Source: VRUE01 sp963748075 (GTDB lineage Bacteria; Actinomycetota; Thermoleophilia; Solirubrobacterales; 70-9). From it: a stretch of DNA of 36,861 bases. Shown piece by piece: positions 1-11,944 of this stretch. The stretch lies in assembly GCA_963748075.1 (NCBI GenBank), contig CAVVHQ010000050.1, forward strand, positions 1 to 36,861, read 5' to 3'. Under the pieces are notes generated by a model, which searched no databases, had not been told where the DNA came from, and saw only the letters and a list, made by a program, of their open reading frames with translations. Numbering within the stretch: the first letter of the stretch is position 1; each line of letters starts with the position of its first letter. The translations under genes and the position numbers were made by a program.

Positions 1-1095
1 TTGTTCAGGTAGTCCCGAACGAAGTCGTCGATGTCGCCGTCCAGCACCCGCTGGGCGTCGCCGGCCTCGTGGCCGGTGCGGTGGTCCTTCACCCGCTGGT
101 CGGGATGCAGGAAATAGCTGCGGATCTGCGAGCCCCAGGCGACTTCCTTCACCTCGCCCCGCTCCTTGGCCAGCTCCTCGGCCCGCTTGCGCTCCTCCAG
201 CTCGATCAGCTTCGAGCGCAGCAGCTGCATCGCCACCGCCTTGTTCTGGGTCTGCGAGCGCTCGTTCTGGCACTGGACGACGACGCCGGTGGGGACGTGG
301 GTGATCCGCACCGCCGAGTCGGTCTTGTTGACGTGCTGACCGCCGGCCCCGGAGGCGCGGTAGGTGTCGACCCGCAGATCGGCGTCGTCGATCTCCACCT
401 CGACCCCCTCGTCGACCAGCGGCCCGACGTCGACCTGGGCGAAGCTGGTGTGGCGGCGGGCCGAGGAATCGAAGGGGGAGATCCGCACCAGCCGGTGGAC
501 ACCGCGCTCGGCGGCGAACAGCCCGTAGGCGTTCTCGCCGCGGGCGATGAAGGTCGCAGACTTCAACCCGGCCTCCTCCCCCGGAGAAGCCTCCTTCATC
601 TCGACCCCGAAGCCGCGCCGCTCCGCCCAGCGCAGGTACATTCGCAGGAGGATCTCGGCCCAGTCCTGGGAGTCGGTCCCCCCCGCCCCCGCGTGGACCG
701 AGACGACCGCGTCGCCGGCGTCGTAGCTGCCGCTGAACAGGCGCGCCTCCTCCAGCTCGGCGAGGCGCCGCTCCACCGAGGCGAGCTGGACGTCCAGCTC
801 GCTCGCCATCTCCTCGTCCTCGGCCGCCATCTCGGCCAGCTCGTCGAGGTCGCCAACCTCGGACTCCAGCTCCTCGAAGGTCTTCAGCTTGCGCTGGGCG
901 CGGGCGTGCGCGGCCGAGGTGCGCGCCGCCGCCTCCTGGTCGTCCCAGAAGCCCGGGGCCTGCATCTCCGCCTCCAGCCGCTCGGCCTCGCTGCGCAGGT
1001 CAGCCGGGTCAAAGGTAGTCCGCGAGCAGCTTCAACTGCTCGCGGATCTCGGCGAGCCGCGCCGGAACCGACTCGGTCGAGGCGACATCGGCCAT
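1..1095 (-). CDS. prfB: Peptide chain release factor 2 (RF2), cut by the left edge
   Basis: RF2 recognises UGA/UAA in the ribosomal A site and triggers hydrolysis of the finished peptide. The start is the ATG at 1093-1095. The frame stops at a TGA (1009-1011) after the residues LLADYL, and the +1 frame continues DPADLRSEAERLE through the rest of the protein, as in the family's autoregulatory programmed frameshift. The RF2-type SPF anticodon-like motif is seen in RISPFDSSARRH, and the catalytic GGQ in SGAGGQHVNKTDSAV. The reading reaches DDFVRDYLN at position 1, so only a few C-terminal residues should lie outside the window (the family is about 365 aa). RF1 (prfA) and the GGQ methyltransferase (prmC) are further right in this window. 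Identification is secure. Confidence 0.96.
1008..1014 (-). promoter_or_regulatory. Programmed +1 frameshift site in prfB (CTTTGAC)
   Basis: Read on the minus strand the bases are CTT TGA C, the canonical slippery leucine codon plus in-frame UGA of bacterial prfB. Translation in the initial frame ends here after about 28 codons, and the +1 frame is open to the window edge. In the family, low RF2 lets the ribosome slip by one base, so RF2 controls its own level. The internal Shine-Dalgarno-like AGGGGG found upstream in E. coli is not obvious here; the preceding bases read GCTCGCGGACTAC. Confidence 0.9.
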
Positions 1096-1124
1096 GGAAC
1101 GCAGGTTACCCCCTGCGGGGCGCC

Positions 1125-1547
1125 TTATTCGTCCATAGCACGAAGAACGCGCCCCCCGCCGTGATCGAAGCCACCGACGTGGAGAGCCTCGGCACGGTCC
1201 TCGACAGGTCGCCAGCTGCGCACCCTGTGGTCGTGCAGCTCGAACAGCCACGCCATCGCGTCGTCCGAGGCGAACGACCCGTCCTCATCCCAACGCCAGA
1301 CCCGCCGGATCAGCGCCACGGCCGACCCGCCACCACTCTCCGTCCCGTCCTCGTACAGCTCCTCCAGCTCGATCGTCTGCTGCACCCCACCGGGCCTGCG
1401 AGTAGCCCACAACCGCGCCGCCTCCCTCCCCTTCCGCAACCCCTTCATCGAATGAAGCTCCACCTCGGGATCGAGGACAGCGACAAACGCATCGAGGTCG
1501 CGCTCGTTGAAAGCCCTGATGAACTCGCGGACCGGGTCGTGGGTCAA
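1125..1547 (-). CDS. SnoaL-like / NTF2-fold small protein
   Basis: A 140-residue protein with the N-terminal signature of the SnoaL-like NTF2 superfamily (PVREFIRAFNERDLDAFVAVL, then DPEVELHS and a charged GLRKGREAARLW helix). This is a cone-shaped fold used by many small isomerases, hydrolases and ligand-binding proteins; nothing here fixes a substrate. The only start that keeps the conserved first helix is a TTG at 1545-1547, with no clear Shine-Dalgarno sequence. It lies 6 bp after the secA stop on the same strand, so it is probably co-transcribed and perhaps translationally coupled. The last 25 residues (GGFDHGGGRVLRAMDE) look low-complexity. The family call is fairly safe; function is unknown. 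Confidence 0.75.
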   Translation of the reverse strand: MTHDPVREFIRAFNERDLDAFVAVLDPEVELHSMKGLRKGREAARLWATRRPGGVQQTIELEELYEDGTESGGGSAVALIRRVWRWDEDGSFASDDAMAWLFELHDHRVRSWRPVEDRAEALHVGGFDHGGGRVLRAMDE

Positions 1548-1553
1548 GGGACG

Positions 1554-4412
<2,859 letters not shown>

Positions 4413-4439
4413 CGCTCCCAAGGGTAGCTAGCTCGGCAA

Positions 4440-4543
4440 GAGGGGATCGGGTGTCCCCTCAGCGGAACTTGTGAGCAGGCGAGGCAAGGACCCTCGCCCC
4501 GCAATCCGACGCGGGTTCCGTCGAGGGGACACCCGATCCCCTC
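4440..4543. repeat. Three-tier inverted repeat between hpf and secA
   Basis: Two perfect 21-bp arms (4440-4460 and 4523-4543) begin GAGGGGATCGGG and end with its reverse complement. Inside them is a second 6-bp pair CGGAAC/GTTCCG (4463-4468, 4515-4520), and at the tip a 7-bp hairpin GGCGAGG/CCTCGCC (4478-4484, 4492-4498) with a 7-base loop. The whole 104 bp can fold into one long hairpin. It starts 8 bp beyond the hpf stop codon and ends 28 bp before the secA start, so it fits a transcription-stop or RNA-stability element, but no U-tract follows it on the transcribed strand. Confidence 0.8.
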
Positions 4544-4551
4544 CCGGTCGC

Positions 4552-4905
4552 TCAGCTCTCGGCCGTGCGCCCCCGCATCCGGTTGACCAGCCGCCGCGTC
4601 CGCTGCCGCTTGCGCCGCAGGTCGCGATGCTTCTTCACCTGGCGCTGCACGTCCTGCGCCAGCTCGTGGATCGCGTGGGACATCTCGGGCGATGCCTCCT
4701 TGGCGTGGAGCGTGATCCCCTTCAGCCGCAGCGTCGCCTCGGCGACCTGGCTGTCGGCGATTGCCGGGTTCCTCTCCTCCCAGAGCGTCACGTCCAGCGT
4801 CGCCAACTCCGACACCTGCCTGCCGATCCGCCCAAAGCGCTTCGTCACGTGCTCCCGCAGCTCGTCGTCGATCTCGACGTTGCGGCCGCGAATCTCGATC
4901 CGCAT
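4552..4905 (-). CDS. hpf: Ribosome hibernation promoting factor, short form
   Basis: HPF/YfiA-type proteins bind the 30S decoding centre and inactivate ribosomes in slow growth. The 117-residue product starts MRIEIRGRNVEIDDELREHV and has the S30AE beta-alpha-beta-beta-beta-alpha pattern (KRFGRIGRQVSELATLDVTL, SQVAEATLRLKGITLHAKEA, MSHAIHELAQDVQRQVKKH), then an arginine-rich tail RRKRQRTRRLVNRMRGRTAES. The ATG at 4905 is fixed by an ideal AAAGGAGG Shine-Dalgarno (4913-4920). It lacks the long C-terminal dimerisation domain of most actinobacterial long HPFs. The gene precedes secA in the transcription direction, but a large hairpin separates them. Confidence 0.92.
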   Translation of the reverse strand: MRIEIRGRNVEIDDELREHVTKRFGRIGRQVSELATLDVTLWEERNPAIADSQVAEATLRLKGITLHAKEASPEMSHAIHELAQDVQRQVKKHRDLRRKRQRTRRLVNRMRGRTAES

Positions 4906-4933
4906 TTCCTTGCCTCCTTTGCTCTTCGCTTTG

Positions 4934-4962
4934 ATGCTACGCACGTCCCACCCGCTGGACAA
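4934..4962 (-). promoter_or_regulatory. Candidate hpf promoter
   Basis: On the minus strand TTGTCC (4957-4962) and TAGCAT (4934-4939) are separated by exactly 17 bases. This gives a predicted start near 4927 and a 20-odd base leader carrying the strong hpf Shine-Dalgarno. Each hexamer matches the housekeeping consensus at 4 of 6 positions, so it is a plausible but unproven sigma-A-type promoter. Confidence 0.4.
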
Positions 4963-5015
4963 CGGGGCTATCTACGGATGATCGGGGAGGATGGGTATCG
5001 CCTCCGAGGCTGACT

Positions 5016-5139
5016 GGGGGAGGTGTGGGGGTGTCGGCAAGGGCGCGGCGTCCTGTTTTTCGCACAGACCACTCGGCGAGAGAAGTCGCGCGCGAGGCGA
5101 AAAACCCAGCGCCCGGCCGGACACCCCCACGCCTCCCCC
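5016..5139. repeat. Nested palindromic intergenic element, copy A
   Basis: Outer arms at 5016-5035 and 5120-5139 pair with one mismatch (left arm GGGGGAGGTGTGGGGGTGTC). Inner arms GTTTTTCGC (5055-5063) and GCGAAAAAC (5097-5105) pair perfectly, and the stretch between outer and inner arms also pairs imperfectly (GGGCGC/GCGCCC). The element ends one base before the comF stop codon and lies upstream of the hpf promoter. A second copy with shared sequence is at 32853-33007. The inner stem starts with T and ends with A on both strands, so it has no U-tract after the stem. Confidence 0.8.
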
Positions 5140-5763
5140 TCACAGCCGCCGTGCGAAGGTGACTGCTGCAACGCGGACGGCTCCGGCGGCGCGCAGGGCC
5201 TGAGCGCAGGCGGTGAGGGTGGCGCCGGTGGTGAGGACGTCGTCGACGATCAGGGCGCTGCGGGGGGCCGCGCCGACCGTGCGGATCCGGGGCGGGTGGC
5301 CGATCCGCCGGGCGCGCCGCCTGCCGAGCTGGCGGCCGACGCCGCGGCGGGCCAGGCACGGAGCGACGGGCAGCTCGGTTCGCTCGGCCAGAGCGGCTGC
5401 CAGCTCGCCCGCGGGGTCGAAGCCGCGGGCGCGAGCGCGCAGCGGGGCCGTGGGGACGGGGACGATCGCTCCACTGAGCAGGTCCGCCGGGGCGAGCCAG
5501 TGGATCCGGTCGGCCATCAGCCCCGCCACGGGCAGCAGGCGGCGGAACTTGAGGGCGGTGACGAGGCTGCGGGCGACGTCCTCGTGAGGGGCCGAGGACC
5601 AGGCGCGGTCGATGCCCGGCGGGCCGTTGCCGGCGATCGGGTCGGCGCCGGCGAGACGGCGGGCGCAGCGGGTGCAGACGATCGCCTCGGGGCGGCAGGG
5701 GCGACCGCAGGACGCGCAGACCGGTGGCGCCAGGCCGGCGATGACGGCGTGGGCGAGCTTCAT
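5140..5763 (-). CDS. comF: ComF-family phosphoribosyltransferase-like protein
   Basis: A 207-residue protein with the ComF layout. It has an N-terminal zinc ribbon (CASCGRPC near residues 16-23 and CTRCARR near 30-36), a middle IVPVPTAPLRARARGFDPAGELA segment (here split for length), and a C-terminal type I PRTase PRPP loop, ALIVDDVLTTGATLTACAQAL. ComF proteins are needed for DNA uptake in naturally competent bacteria and act with the DprA/PriA single-strand pathway, but homologues are widespread in non-competent species, so a competence role here is only possible. The ATG at 5761-5763 is the only good start. Copy A of the palindromic element sits directly at its 3' end. The 67 bp up to the next gene show nothing clear. 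Confidence 0.9.
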   Translation of the reverse strand: MKLAHAVIAGLAPPVCASCGRPCRPEAIVCTRCARRLAGADPIAGNGPPGIDRAWSSAPHEDVARSLVTALKFRRLLPVAGLMADRIHWLAPADLLSGAIVPVPTAPLRARARGFDPAGELAAALAERTELPVAPCLARRGVGRQLGRRRARRIGHPPRIRTVGAAPRSALIVDDVLTTGATLTACAQALRAAGAVRVAAVTFARRL

Positions 5764-5830
5764 CCGCCGATCGTCGGCGCCGGCGGCGCGCCCGTGGCGC
5801 GCAGAACGTCAAAATTGCGTCAACCGCCGG

Positions 5831-6839
5831 TCACTCAGCCATGCGGGCCGCGATGCCGCCGACCAGGATCGCTCCGGGCGGCAGCTCGGCCCCCTCGAGC
5901 AGGATCGAGTCGCGGATCAGGGCGCCGTCGCCGATCCGGCAGCCGTCGCCGAGGATCGCCGGTCCCTCGATCCGCACGTCCTCCCCCAGCTCGACGCCGG
6001 TCCCGACCAGGGCGGGCGCGGTCACCTCGGTGCCCCCGAGCGCGCTGGCGGCGCGGACGCCGGCGGCCACCTCGGGCGCCCCCGGCTCCACCACCACCTC
6101 GCCGCGCAGCGCGTCGAGATTGCCCTGGCGCAGCTCGTCGAGGTTGCCGATGTCGTTCCAGTAGGCGTCGATCTCGTGCGAGTAGAAGGGAACGTCGACT
6201 CTCCAGCAGCGCCGGGAAGACGTCCTTGGCCCAGTCGGCGAACTCCGGCGGGTCGTCGGGGCCGGCGTCGTTGCTCGTCCCCGGCTCCGGGAAGTAGTCG
6301 AAGATCTCGGCGCGGAACATGTAGATGCAGGTGTTGGCCAGGTCGGAGAGCGCCTCCGCCGGGTCGGGCTTCTCCTGGAAGCCCTGGATGCGGCCCTCGC
6401 GATCGGCGATCACGACGCCGAACTGGTCGGTATCGGCGACCCGCTTCGTCGCCATCGTGACCAGCCCGTCGTGGGACTCGTGGAACTCCCGCATCGCCGC
6501 CAGGTCGAGGTCGGTCAGCGCGTCCCCGGCGACGACCAGGAACGAGTCGCCGAGGAACCCGGCGGCGTTGCGGACGCCGCCCGCGGTGCCCAGCAGCTGC
6601 TCCTCGCGGCTGTAGGAGAGGTCGATCCCGAAGGCCGAGCCGTCGCCGAAGTGGCCCTCGATCAGCTCCGGGAACCAGTGCAGGTTGGCGATCGCCTCGC
6701 CGAAGCCGTGCCGCGCCAGCAGCCGCACCGTGTGCTCCATCACCGGCCGGTTGAGCACCGGCACCATCGGCTTCGGCATCCCGTAGGTGATCGGCCGCAG
6801 CCGGGTGCCGAGCCCGGCCGCCAAGATCATCGCTTTCAT
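5831..6839 (-). CDS. NDP-sugar nucleotidyltransferase with left-handed beta-helix tail (one frameshift)
   Basis: The enzyme transfers NMP from an NTP to a sugar-1-phosphate. The N-terminus MKAMILAAGLGTRLRPITYGMPK carries the GXGTRLRP(X)T and PKP signature of the family, followed by LLGTAGGVRNAAG and VVAGDALTDLDL for substrate and metal binding. After DWAKDVFPALLE (near 6197) the frame changes. The next frame gives YSHEIDAYWNDIGNLDEL, and the end is an isoleucine-patch beta-helix (VRIEGPAILGDGCRIGDGAL, ILLEGAELPPGAILVGG) closing at 5831. A single base change near 6197 restores a protein of about 335 aa. Substrate is not set by sequence; mannose-1-phosphate (GTP) or glucose-1-phosphate are likely choices. 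The paralogue at 10956-11939 belongs to the envelope operon. Confidence 0.88.
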
Positions 6840-6939
6840 TGCAGGGTTTCCCCCGCCGCCCCCGGACGCGGGAGCGAATGCCCCTCCATATCAACTTTCT
6901 TAGGCACTCGCGGAAGCAGAGGAGGCGGCGGCTGATGCC

Positions 6940-8358
<1,419 letters not shown>

Positions 8359-8423
8359 CGATTCCTTTCGTACGTTTGGTCCGGGCGAAGGATACGTAGA
8401 TGCGGTCCTAGGCGCGGACGCCG

Positions 8424-9381
8424 CTAATCCGACTTCGAGGCGGCCGCCTCGGCTCTGGCGACGGCGTGTGCGACAACCTCGTCCTCGAGCTCCTTCGGCA
8501 CGGCGTAGAGGGCGCAGACCAGCCGCTCCGCCGCCTCGACCAGGATCCGCCCCCGCTCCAACAAATCGCCGACCTCGGCTTTCGAGCCTTCGACTTCGGC
8601 CCGAAAGGCGGCCGTGTCCCGCGGCACCTCGGCAGCGAGCAGGTCAGCCGGCATCGGCTTCTTCGCGTCTCCGATCACCTCGCCCAGGACCATCAGCTTC
8701 TCGCGCGGGCCGTCGACCCGAGCCACCGGATGGCGGCGATAGAGAAATGAGGAGGCTCTCGTCTTCGAGGGTCAGATGACCTAGCGGGCCATCGGTGTCG
8801 ATCGAGCAGCTCAGCTCAGGGTCGACCCGCACGGAAGCCACGCGCCTTCTTCGGCAGCGCGGCGACGAACTCGGCGACCGCGGGGTCGACAGCCTCGGTC
8901 GACCACGGGTCTTTGACGACTCGGGTCAGCGCCGGAAAGCGCTTGCGGAACAGCAGCAGCGCGCGGCGGTTGCCGGCGATCGCGCGGACGATCGTCTCCA
9001 GCGCCCGGGCCGCCTCGACGGCCTCGGGAGCATCCGCTGCAAGTCCGGCGTCGGCGCGAGCCCGCAGGGCGGCGCCGATCTCGGCTGCGATCGTCGCGGT
9101 CATCGTCGCATCGTCAAGCTCGAGCGCGGGCGCCCAGTTTGTCGAACCGCTTTCCCTTCATGTCGGTCGAGAGATCGACGTGGCGGTAGGGGATTTCCTT
9201 CATCCGCTTGGGCTCGTAGTTGCGCCAGACATCGCGAGGAGCCTTGCCGCGAAGGCGGTCCGCTTGCCAGATAGGCGCCGTAGTCGGAGGCGTCCGCCAG
9301 CTCCCGGTAGACGCCCGAGCGTCGATCGAGCACTTCGCGCAGTACGTCGAGGGCCAGCTTCTGCGCCTTGCCGGCCTTCAT
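8424..9381 (-). pseudogene. Unknown gene in several frames (broken or indel-damaged)
   Basis: I do not recognise this protein. Four protein-like pieces follow one another on the minus strand in different frames: MKAGKAQKLALDVLREVLDR to about 9260; then PIWQADRLRGKAPRDVWRNY and HVDLSTDMKGKRFDKLGA to about 9125; then LELDDATMTATIAAEIGAAL to VAEFVAALPKKA near 8845; then ASVRVDPELSCSIDTDGPLG and, after another shift near 8745, SSFLYRRHPVARVDGPREK to the end at 8424 (AVARAEAAASKSD). Joined, they would make one protein of about 310 aa with amphipathic helices and no signal peptide. Alternatively it is two or three short genes; 8816-9103 and 8424-8726 are open on their own. Neighbours give no functional clue. 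Confidence 0.5.
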
Positions 9382-9386
9382 CGGAA

Positions 9387-9614
9387 GTGGGGTATGCCCT
9401 TCCGTCCCCCGGCGTGATCAGCTTCACCCGAGTGGCTGGCGAGCATCGATCGTCGGCGGGACAGAGCGTGGGGCACGGCTGAACCCTTGACCACCGTATG
9501 CGTGGGTTAAGGGTTCAGCCGTAGCGACCCGCTCGAGACGCTCGTGCGATCGTCGCCACGGTCCGCGGCAGCGGGCCCCAGAGTCGAATCGGGGGACGTA
9601 AGGGCATACCCCAC
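9387..9614. repeat. Nested inverted repeat in the 9382-9685 intergenic region
   Basis: This is the largest gene-free stretch of the window (about 300 bp, between divergent genes). Outer arms at 9387-9410 and 9591-9614 pair over 24 positions with one mismatch (left arm starts GTGGGGTATGCCCTT). A second, independent hairpin sits near the centre. The left outer arm begins 6 bases from the start codon of the broken minus-strand gene. Apart from these repeats the region shows no ORF or RNA gene that I can support. Confidence 0.7.
9476..9521. repeat. Central hairpin of the 9.4-9.6 kb intergenic region
   Basis: A perfect 13-bp stem CGGCTGAACCCTT / AAGGGTTCAGCCG (9476-9488, 9509-9521) closes a 20-base loop that is itself partly self-complementary (ACCAC...GTGGGT). 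The loop includes CGTATGCG, whose reverse complement CGCATACG resembles the CGCATACC loop sequence of the hairpins at 26910-26948 and 30756-30800. Confidence 0.7.
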
Positions 9615-9685
9615 CATCGGAAAATGCGGCGGCGGGTCGACGTCGGCGGCCCGGCCCGTCTGTGACCGTCGCTAGATTGAGCGGC

Positions 9686-9969
9686 ATGGATCTGAAGGAG
9701 CAGATCGAGGGGCTCTCCGAAGAGGAGATCGCGCAGATCCGCGGCGCGGCTACCTGGTACGCCAAGTTCCATGCGCGAATCATCGCCGAACGCGCGGATG
9801 ATCCGTCGGCAATGGCATCGGCCCAGCGAGATCGCTATCTGACCCTGATCGGGGGCCTGCGCAAACTCGGCGCCAAAGTCTTCGATCCGACCGCTCCGGT
9901 GACTTCGCTGATCCCCGAGAGGGGCGAGGAGGAAAAAGCACGCGCCGGGCAGAGCGGCGCGCCGCGTAG
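9686..9969 (+). CDS. Small hypothetical helical protein, plus strand
   Basis: One of few plus-strand genes. The ATG at 9686 opens MDLKEQIEGLSEEEIAQIRG, ATWYAKFHARIIAERADDPS, and a segment ending LRKLGAKVFDPTAPVTSLIPERGEEEK: a soluble, charged, mostly helical sequence with normal composition. As written, the frame then runs antisense through the isomerase gene to 10378, which looks artificial (serine/arginine-rich). Adding one A to the AAAAA run at 9933-9937 would give STRRAERRAA and a TAG at 9967-9969, just before the convergent isomerase stop at 9976, and a 94-aa protein. That shorter version is my preferred reading. The family is not recognised. Shine-Dalgarno is weak. Confidence 0.5.
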
Positions 9970-9975
9970 CTCAGC

Positions 9976-10959
9976 TCAGGGGCGGCCGAGGGCGGCCTTG
10001 AAGTCCTCGATCGCCTCGACCGGGGTCGGGTCGACGCCGCGGGCGTCGGCGAGGGCGACGGAGACGAGGTCACCGAGCATCACCGCCCAGAGCAGGCGTT
10101 CGACCCGCGTCTCGCCGACCGTCTCGATCCGCACGACCTCGGCGCCGCCGGCGGCGATCGTCTCGGCGGTCAGCTCGAAGCGGCGCCGCTCGCGCGGGTG
10201 CTGGTCGGAGTCCTCGAGCAGGACGGCGGAGAGCCCGGCGGCGGGGTCGCCGTCCCAGCCGCAGATCTCGTTGTGGTCGGCCTCGGGCAGCTCGGCGAAG
10301 AAGGCGGGCAGCTTCGCGTTCTCGTTGACCTGGGTCTTCCAGCGCCTCGCCGCCGGAGCGGTGAGGTCGGCGCCGTAGACGACCGGCGGGGCGTCGCCGA
10401 GCCGGGCGGCGATCTCCGCGGCGCGCGCCCGCAGCTCCTCCGACCGGGCCTCGAGAAAGCTCGCGGCAACGTCGATCTCCGTGTGGAGGCGGGGTCCCGC
10501 GCCGGCCAGGGCGGCGACCTCGGCGGCGACGGCGAACATGTAGGCGACCGCCGCCCGCGGCTGCAGGATCCCGGGCAGGCCGACCACCGGCACGCCGTCG
10601 GCCCGCGCGGCCTCGACCAGGGCGCCACCGGTGCTGACCGCGATCCGCCGCGCGCCGAGCGCCTCGGCGGCGGCGAAGCAGGCCAGCGTCTCCTCGGTGT
10701 CGCCCGAGTAGCTGGTCGCGAGCACGGTCCACTCCGGGGTCGCCCAGCTCGGCAGCTCGTAGCCGCGCACGGTCAGCAGCGGCCGCGTCAGGCGGTCGCC
10801 GAGCGCCGCCGCCGCCAGGTCGCCGCCGATCGCCGAGCCGCCCATCCCGCAGACCAGCACCCCGGCCGCCTCGCGCGGCTCGAGCCGGGCGGACTCGATC
10901 CGCCACAGCGCGTCGCGGAGGTGCGCGGGAACGGCGAGGATGTCGTCGAGCATGCTCAC
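9976..10959 (-). CDS. Bifunctional phosphoglucose/phosphomannose isomerase-type SIS protein
   Basis: It likely interconverts fructose-6-P with glucose-6-P and mannose-6-P, feeding sugar-nucleotide synthesis. The 327-residue product has an N-terminal SIS fold with VLVCGMGGSAIGGDLAAAAL, the phosphate loop TSYSGDTEETL (near residue 83), and AVSTGGALVEAARADG. It ends with the PGI/PMI C-terminal region including WKTQVNENAKLPAFFAELPE, with the conserved glutamate, and ADHNEICGWDG. This matches the archaeal/bacterial PGI-PMI family in length and motifs. The GTG start at 10959 overlaps the stop of the upstream nucleotidyltransferase by 4 bases (GTGA), so the two are translationally coupled as the end of the envelope operon. 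Confidence 0.93.
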   Translation of the reverse strand: MSMLDDILAVPAHLRDALWRIESARLEPREAAGVLVCGMGGSAIGGDLAAAALGDRLTRPLLTVRGYELPSWATPEWTVLATSYSGDTEETLACFAAAEALGARRIAVSTGGALVEAARADGVPVVGLPGILQPRAAVAYMFAVAAEVAALAGAGPRLHTEIDVAASFLEARSEELRARAAEIAARLGDAPPVVYGADLTAPAARRWKTQVNENAKLPAFFAELPEADHNEICGWDGDPAAGLSAVLLEDSDQHPRERRRFELTAETIAAGGAEVVRIETVGETRVERLLWAVMLGDLVSVALADARGVDPTPVEAIEDFKAALGRP

Positions 10960-11939
10960 CCGGCCACCCTCTCATCGGCGGCGGCGACCACGCCGTCGAC
11001 CTCGGTCCCGGCGGGCACCCGCGCCCCCGGCGAGAGGATCGAGCCGCTGACCCGGGCGCCCTCGCCGACCTCGCAGCCCTCGAGCAGGACCGATTCGCGC
11101 AGCTCGGCCCCGGCGCCGATCCGGCAGCCCGCGGAGACCACGACCCGGGGACCGACGGTCGCGTCGGCCGCCACCGCGGCGCCCTCCGCCACCAGCACCC
11201 CGGGGGCGCTCGGCTCGACCCGGGTCCTCACCCGGCCCTCGAGGATGTCCCAGCTCGCCTGCAGGTAGCGCTCCGGCGTGCCGATGTCCACCCAGTAGCC
11301 GTCCAGCAGCAGCCCGTGCAGGCCCTCGCCGACCAGGCGGGGGAAGACATCGCGCTCGATCGAGACGTTCTCGCCGGGCGGAATCAGGTCCAACACCGAG
11401 TGCTCGAGCGCGTACATGCCGGCGTTGACCTCGCCCGGCGCCGCCTCGCCGGTCTTCTCGAGGAAGGCCAGCACCTCCCCTTCCTCGCCGCTGTGGACCA
11501 GCCCGAAGGCGGAGGAGTCCTCGACCGGGTGCAGGGCGATCGTCGCGCTGGCCGCCCGCTCCGCGTGGGCGCGCAGCAGCGCGCTCAGGTCGAGGTCGGT
11601 GAGCACGTCGCCGTTCAGCGCCAGGAAGCGATCGTCGAGCTGCTCGCCGAGCGCGTCGGCGGCGAAGCGGATCGCGCCGGCGGTGCCCAGCGGCTCGGGC
11701 TCGACCACGTAGCGGATGCGGGTCCCCGCCCGCTCCTCCTCGCCGGCCAGCGCTTCCCGCAACACGTCGGGCAGGAAGCCGCAGGCGAGCACCACCTCGG
11801 TCACCCCGTGGCCCGCCAGCCACTCGATCATGTAGGCGAGGAAGGGGCGGTCGACCAGGGTCAGCGCCGGCTTCGGCACCGACTCGGTGAGCGGCCGCAG
11901 CCGCGTCCCCTGGCCGCCCACTAAGACGATCGCCTGCAT
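10956..11939 (-). CDS. NDP-sugar synthase (mannose/glucose-1-phosphate nucleotidyltransferase-like)
   Basis: MQAIVLVGGQGTRLRPLTES carries the nucleotide-binding GGXGTRLRPLT signature and PKPALTLVDRPFL follows. PLGTAGAIRFAADAL and LALNGDVLTDLDLSALL give the base-binding and metal-binding parts. YWVDIGTPERYLQASWDIL ends the transferase domain, and hexapeptide-like repeats (VGPRVVVSAGCRIGAGAEL, ESVLLEGCEVGEGARVSGS) make a beta-helix at the C-terminus. The full length is 327 aa. It is co-directional with ugd (5 bp upstream) and the isomerase (4-bp overlap). GDP-mannose synthesis is likely, given the PGI/PMI partner, but UTP- or CTP-dependent activity cannot be excluded. Confidence 0.9.
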   Translation of the reverse strand: MQAIVLVGGQGTRLRPLTESVPKPALTLVDRPFLAYMIEWLAGHGVTEVVLACGFLPDVLREALAGEEERAGTRIRYVVEPEPLGTAGAIRFAADALGEQLDDRFLALNGDVLTDLDLSALLRAHAERAASATIALHPVEDSSAFGLVHSGEEGEVLAFLEKTGEAAPGEVNAGMYALEHSVLDLIPPGENVSIERDVFPRLVGEGLHGLLLDGYWVDIGTPERYLQASWDILEGRVRTRVEPSAPGVLVAEGAAVAADATVGPRVVVSAGCRIGAGAELRESVLLEGCEVGEGARVSGSILSPGARVPAGTEVDGVVAAADERVAG

Positions 11940-11944
11940 CGTCC

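Noticed and set aside
5795..5823. TTGACG as a comF promoter -35
   Set aside because: The hexamer at 5818-5823 is good but the 16-18 bases downstream lead only to GC-rich sequence with no -10.
8359..8423. SAH riboswitch ahead of ahcY
   Set aside because: The 65-bp leader is too short and shows no pseudoknot-forming conserved core.
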